A stretch of 64,000 bases of DNA. Source: JBCCTX01 sp965263105 (GTDB taxonomy: Bacteria; Bacteroidota; Bacteroidia; J057). This document shows positions 60,693-64,000 of the stretch, in pieces; position 1 is the first letter of the stretch; every line of letters begins with the position of its first letter. Both the position numbers and the translations under genes were made by a program. Location: contig CBDHGL010000002.1 of the NCBI GenBank assembly GCA_965263105.1, positions 744,001 through 808,000 on the forward strand, written 5' to 3'. The notes under the pieces are model-generated. The model was not told the DNA's origin and did no database searches. It worked only from the letters and a program-made list of their open reading frames with translations.

Positions 60693-60774
60693 CCCCCAGC
60701 CCACCGTAAGGTACATTGCCTACGGATTCTTCGACCTTCTATCTCCCCGTATCTATCCCTGAAAGGGGGTATTT

Positions 60775-60856
60775 AAGCTGGCTCCAGCAGCATTTTTCTC
60801 CGTGTCTCTGTGCCTCCGTGTTCAATTCCTCATCCCACGAGCTGCGAAAGCAGCCA
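60775..60856. repeat. NTEAQRH-type dispersed repeat, second copy
   Basis: CTCCGTGTCTCTGTGCCTCC, TTCAATTCC and GCTGC-GAAA-GCAGC repeat the 60328-60383 sequence with few changes. The copies flank the MITE-like copy B. Confidence 0.75.
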
Positions 60857-60901
60857 CAATTCCCTATCTTAATTGCAATATTTCCCCCAAACCCCCCTCC
60901 C

Positions 60902-62308
60902 ATGCTCCGTAAATGCATTTTTCTCCTCACCCTGTCAATCTCAACACCTTTTGCTCTCGCCCAAAAGCTCCCCAATATCGTCCTGCTCGTCGCAGACGAC
61001 CTGGGCTATGCCGAACTGGGCTGCCAGGGCAACACCGATATTCCGACACCACACATCGACCAGATCGCAAAGAATGGCATCCGCTTTACTTCGGGCTATG
61101 TGTGCAATTCCTATTGTAGCCCCTCACGAGCAGGAATGCTTACCGGGCGATATCCCAATCGCTTTGACTATACTTCCAATATAGTTGGGCATCAAAACGA
61201 CGATCCCAATCTGGGCCTACCCCTGGAAGAAGAGACCTTGGCAGAATACTTATTGGAAGCAGGCTATGTATCGGGACTCATCGGGAAATGGCACCAGGGG
61301 GGACGGGCCAAATACCATCCGTATCGGCAAGGCTTTGACGAGTTCTACGGCTTCCTGCACGAAGGACACTATTTTGTACCTCCGCCCTATGAAGGTGTTA
61401 CGACTATGTTGCGCCGCAGGGTCTTGCCCGGAGGAGGGAGGGGTAGGTGGCAGTCCGAGGATGGAAAAACGATCTATACCACCCACATGGGACACAACGA
61501 ACCAGATTATGACGCCAATAATCCTATACTGCGAGGAAGTCATCCCGTTTGGGAAGAGACATATCTCACGGATGCCTTGACCCGAGAGTCCGTCGATTTC
61601 ATTGAACGCCACAAGGACAAGCCCTTTTTCCTCTATGTAGCCTACAATGCCGTCCATAGCCCACTGCAAGGAGCCGATGCCTACATGGAGCGCTTTGCCC
61701 ACATTCCCGATATACACAGAAGAATCTTCGCCGCTATGCTGGCCAACCTGGATGACAGCGTAGGCGAAATCATGGAAAAGCTACGGACTGAAGATCTAGA
61801 GGAAAATACCCTGATCGTATTTCTCAGCGACAATGGGGGACCTACCAAAGAGCTTACCTCAAGCAACCTTCCGCTGAGAGGCGGAAAGGGAAGCTACTAT
61901 GAGGGAGGCATCCGCATTCCCTTTCTGATGCAATGGAAGCAGGAGCTACCCCAGGGGATTACCTATGACAGGCCGATCATCTCCCTGGATCTATTCCCCA
62001 CTTTTGCTGCTGCGGCTCGACGGCCTGTAGAGAAGAAGAACCTCGATGGAGTTAATCTTCTGCCCTATCTCAAAGGAGAAAAGGAGGAGTCTCCCCACGA
62101 AGCCCTCTTCTGGTCCTTCCGAGCCAAAATGGCCTATCGAGAAGGCGATTGGAAAATCGTCCAGGACGGTGGAAGCCGTCTGGTAGAGCTGTATAAGCTG
62201 GCGGAGGATCTAAAAGAATCGGAAAATCTGGCGGAAAGCCATCCTCAAAGGCTTAAAGAGATGCTGGCAGCATGGGAGAAGATGCGAGAGGAATTAAAGG
62301 GTCGGTAG
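60902..62308 (+). CDS. Secreted sulfatase (CSPSR type)
   Basis: The 468-residue sulfatase starts at ATG 60902, which opens a signal peptide (IFLLTLSISTPFALAQ); an upstream start at 60716 would read through a repeat. Motifs: VLLVADDLGYAELGCQG with the metal Asp pair, NSYCSPSRAGMLTGRYP with the formylglycine Cys, GKWHQGG, and FLSDNGGPTKELTSSN. It most resembles enzymes of the arylsulfatase A/N-acetylgalactosamine-sulfatase group. Secreted, acting on carbohydrate sulfates. Confidence 0.92.
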   Translation: MLRKCIFLLTLSISTPFALAQKLPNIVLLVADDLGYAELGCQGNTDIPTPHIDQIAKNGIRFTSGYVCNSYCSPSRAGMLTGRYPNRFDYTSNIVGHQNDDPNLGLPLEEETLAEYLLEAGYVSGLIGKWHQGGRAKYHPYRQGFDEFYGFLHEGHYFVPPPYEGVTTMLRRRVLPGGGRGRWQSEDGKTIYTTHMGHNEPDYDANNPILRGSHPVWEETYLTDALTRESVDFIERHKDKPFFLYVAYNAVHSPLQGADAYMERFAHIPDIHRRIFAAMLANLDDSVGEIMEKLRTEDLEENTLIVFLSDNGGPTKELTSSNLPLRGGKGSYYEGGIRIPFLMQWKQELPQGITYDRPIISLDLFPTFAAAARRPVEKKNLDGVNLLPYLKGEKEESPHEALFWSFRAKMAYREGDWKIVQDGGSRLVELYKLAEDLKESENLAESHPQRLKEMLAAWEKMREELKGR

Positions 62309-62388
62309 CTGCTAGCGTGATCGATAAATTTTATGCATGTGATCCAAACATGTTCTAAATTGGGCGTATAACCTATAAAACACCTCCC

Positions 62389-63702
62389 ATGAAAGCAATC
62401 ATACCATTAACCAATCGAAAACGCCTCGTCATAGTTGGAGGAGGCTTTGGCGGAATCAAACTCGCCAAGGCCCTGAGAAAGTCCCCCTTCCAGGTGGTGT
62501 TGATTGACAAAAATAATTTCCACACCTTTCAACCCTTGTTGTATCAGGTGGCTACGGGAGGCTTAGAGCCCGATTCCATTGCCTTTCCCCTCCGGAAGAT
62601 ATTCGGCAAACAAGACAATTTCGTTTTCCGCATGGCCGAGGTACAACGGATAGATACGGACGAGAAAACGCTATATACCAATATTGGTTCAGTCTCTTTT
62701 GATTACCTGGTTCTGGCTACGGGTACAGGGAGTCATTTTTTTGGTATGAAAAATGTCGAGGCCCATGCCTTTGGCCTGAAAACCGTTGTTGAGGCTGTCG
62801 ATTTGAGAAGTTTAACCTTACAGAACTTCGAACAAGCCCTTCAGGAAAGCGACCCTGAAGCCCGAGCCCGGCTCATGCAATTTGTCGTAGTGGGAGGAGG
62901 CCCTACGGGAGTGGAAATGGCCGGGGCTCTTGCAGAGCTCAAACGACACGTCCTACCCAATGACTATCCCGAATTGGACCTGCGGCAGATGGAGGTTCAT
63001 CTTATAGAAGCAGGCCCCAAAATCTTGGGGGCTATGTCGGAGGAGGCTCAGGTGAATGCCAAAAAAGCCCTGGAAAAAATGGGCGTCCATATTTGGCTCG
63101 ATACCTTTGTAACAGAATACGACGGGGAACGGGTCTATACCAAGGATGGGCCGAGCTTCGATACCTATATGGTCCTCTGGGCTGCGGGAATCAAAGGAAT
63201 GGTACCGGAAGGAATCAGGGATCTGGAACTAGGGCCTGGTCATCGAATACCGGTAAACGAATTCAATCAGATAGCGGGACATGACTCCCTATTCGCTTTG
63301 GGAGATGTGGCCTATATGAGTACAGAGGCCTTTCCCAAGGGTTATCCCCAGGTAGCCCCGGTAGCGATCCAGCAGGCGGAAAATTTGGCAAAAAATCTTG
63401 TTCGCCGGGAAAAGGGCAAAGAAATGGAAGCCTTTTCCTATTTTGATAAGGGTTCTATGGCAACTGTAGGGAGAAATAAGGCCGTTGTGGACATAAAGGG
63501 ATTTCACTTGAAGGGATTTTTGGCCTGGCTGACCTGGATGTTTGTTCACCTGCTTTTTTTGATGGGCTTTCGAAACAAATTGGTAGTTTTGATGAATTGG
63601 GTATACAGTTACTTTACGTATGATAAGGGGACGCGACTTATTCTCAGACCCATAAGCCGGGTAAGGAACCAGGAAAGGAAAACGGAACATCTGGTTTCAT
63701 AA
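62389..63702 (+). CDS. ndh: Type II NADH dehydrogenase (NDH-2)
   Basis: The 437-residue flavoprotein passes electrons from NADH to quinone without pumping protons. It has the FAD motif VIVGGGFGGIKLAK (17-30) and NAD motif VVVGGGPTGVEMAG (166-179), a central ATGTG segment, and FALGDVAYMS with the second FAD contact. The C-terminus (FLAWLTWMFVHLLFLMGFRNKLVVLMNW) is the amphipathic and hydrophobic anchor used for inner-membrane attachment. A membrane-protein gene follows by 18 bases. Confidence 0.93.
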   Translation: MKAIIPLTNRKRLVIVGGGFGGIKLAKALRKSPFQVVLIDKNNFHTFQPLLYQVATGGLEPDSIAFPLRKIFGKQDNFVFRMAEVQRIDTDEKTLYTNIGSVSFDYLVLATGTGSHFFGMKNVEAHAFGLKTVVEAVDLRSLTLQNFEQALQESDPEARARLMQFVVVGGGPTGVEMAGALAELKRHVLPNDYPELDLRQMEVHLIEAGPKILGAMSEEAQVNAKKALEKMGVHIWLDTFVTEYDGERVYTKDGPSFDTYMVLWAAGIKGMVPEGIRDLELGPGHRIPVNEFNQIAGHDSLFALGDVAYMSTEAFPKGYPQVAPVAIQQAENLAKNLVRREKGKEMEAFSYFDKGSMATVGRNKAVVDIKGFHLKGFLAWLTWMFVHLLFLMGFRNKLVVLMNWVYSYFTYDKGTRLILRPISRVRNQERKTEHLVS

Positions 63703-63720
63703 TGACCACATATTTATTTT

Positions 63721-64000
63721 ATGACTTGGGAAAAAATAAAGGACTGGGGTAATACCATCATGGAGTCTCTCCCCATGAAACTCTTGGTCATCCAAGTCAA
63801 GTTGCATGTGACAGTAATTGCCCTTTGGCTCATCTTATTGGGAGTGATTAATGGCATAATCGCCTCGGACCTGGGAGGAGCCTATTTGTTACTCGAGCCG
63901 GAATACCTGGGAAAAGAAAATTTTTGGAGCACCTTCCTCGTAGGTTCCGCATTGGGAGCCTTTCTCTTTGCCTATCAAATCACCATTTACATTGGGGAGA
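63721..64000 (+). CDS. Membrane protein, 3' end outside window
   Basis: ATG 63721 opens a frame that runs to the end of the window. Two hydrophobic segments are visible (VTVIALWLILLGVINGIIA; FLVGSALGAFLFAYQITIYI). Too short to classify; related starts occur in Bacteroidota multi-pass proteins, including patatin-like phospholipases, so this is one possible reading. Confidence 0.6.
   Translation, partial: MTWEKIKDWGNTIMESLPMKLLVIQVKLHVTVIALWLILLGVINGIIASDLGGAYLLLEPEYLGKENFWSTFLVGSALGAFLFAYQITIYIGE

Larger units (their letters stand above)
60080..60901. other. 822-base intergenic region full of dispersed repeats
   Basis: Contains three partial copies of a repeat reading NTEAQRH-like when translated on the minus strand, and the inverted-repeat element copy B. 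The region 60716-60901 in front of the sulfatase is also open, but it reads only repeat-derived sequence and is not coding. Confidence 0.75.

Noticed and set aside
60716..60901. 62-residue N-terminal extension of the 60.9-kb sulfatase
   Set aside because: It reads the NTEAQRH-type repeat and hides a perfect signal peptide starting at 60902.
61250..61717. 155-residue minus-strand frame
   Set aside because: Antisense to the sulfatase at 60902, whose catalytic motifs are unambiguous.
1..64000. rRNA, tRNA, riboswitch, prophage and transposase genes
   Set aside because: I looked for characteristic sequences and frames and saw none; a tRNA or covariance-model scan would be needed to be certain.

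Overview
The window comes from a member of the phylum Bacteroidota, most likely a Saprospiria/Lewinella-type marine bacterium (placement inferred from gene content; no rRNA or tRNA gene was seen). The evidence is the type IX secretion pair porU-porV (32048-36887), secreted proteins with type A and type B T9SS C-terminal sorting domains (25948-28068, 44007-46607), Bacteroidota-typical families (DUF5916, DUF5777, PepSY-like, OB-fold tRNA_anti-like) and almost no Shine-Dalgarno sequences. Four sulfatases of the CxPxR formylglycine type (4136, 47826, 53414 and 60902) suggest use of sulfated marine polymers.

Layout. 1-6.1 kb: lipid and small-molecule metabolism (acyl-CoA ligase, DhlA-like haloalkane dehalogenase, SDR, Uma2 protein, sulfatase + DoxX-like membrane protein). 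6.2-12.5 kb: animal-type haem peroxidase, FMN oxidase, PqaA-like protein, PepSY-like protein and a three-domain [2Fe-2S]-nucleotide cyclase-globin fusion. 12.5-23.2 kb: DUF5916 outer-membrane protein, alpha/beta hydrolase, an ECF sigma factor with a membrane-anchored tail, a lipoprotein, an NlpC/P60-like protein, a D-aminoacylase-like lipoprotein with altered metal ligands, and an EamA transporter. 23.2-28.1 kb: glycosyltransferase + flippase, a stand-alone T9SS sorting domain and a subtilase. 29.3-31.6 kb: four-gene minus-strand operon (OB-fold, cytochrome c, YceI, beta-barrel). 32-37 kb: porV and porU. 37-47.5 kb: membrane protein, purQ, yeast-type cytosine deaminase, SMP-30 lactonase, a large BNR-propeller protein, a T9SS type B protein and two tandem paralogous small secreted proteins.

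47.8-62.3 kb is the most plastic part. It holds sulfatases, a tandem 281-bp repeat array beside a decayed DUF433/DUF5615 toxin-antitoxin module, a sulfatase broken by two single-base deletions, and an operon made of a tiny Cys-pair protein, a CHAT (caspase-like)-STAND NTPase-TPR protein and a G+C-rich 3-TM membrane protein. The CHAT gene is interrupted by single-base deletions and by a scrambled 120-bp TPR repeat block. This operon is the best candidate for an undescribed defence or cell-death system. 62.4 kb to the end: NDH-2 and the start of a membrane protein.

Dispersed non-coding elements are prominent. There are two 279/280-bp inverted-repeat elements with apparent 9-10 bp target duplications (17.1 and 60.4 kb), a heptamer-based intergenic repeat often joined to a hairpin-rich element, and repeats of the kind that read NTEAQRH when translated. 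No transposase, CRISPR array or phage gene was seen.
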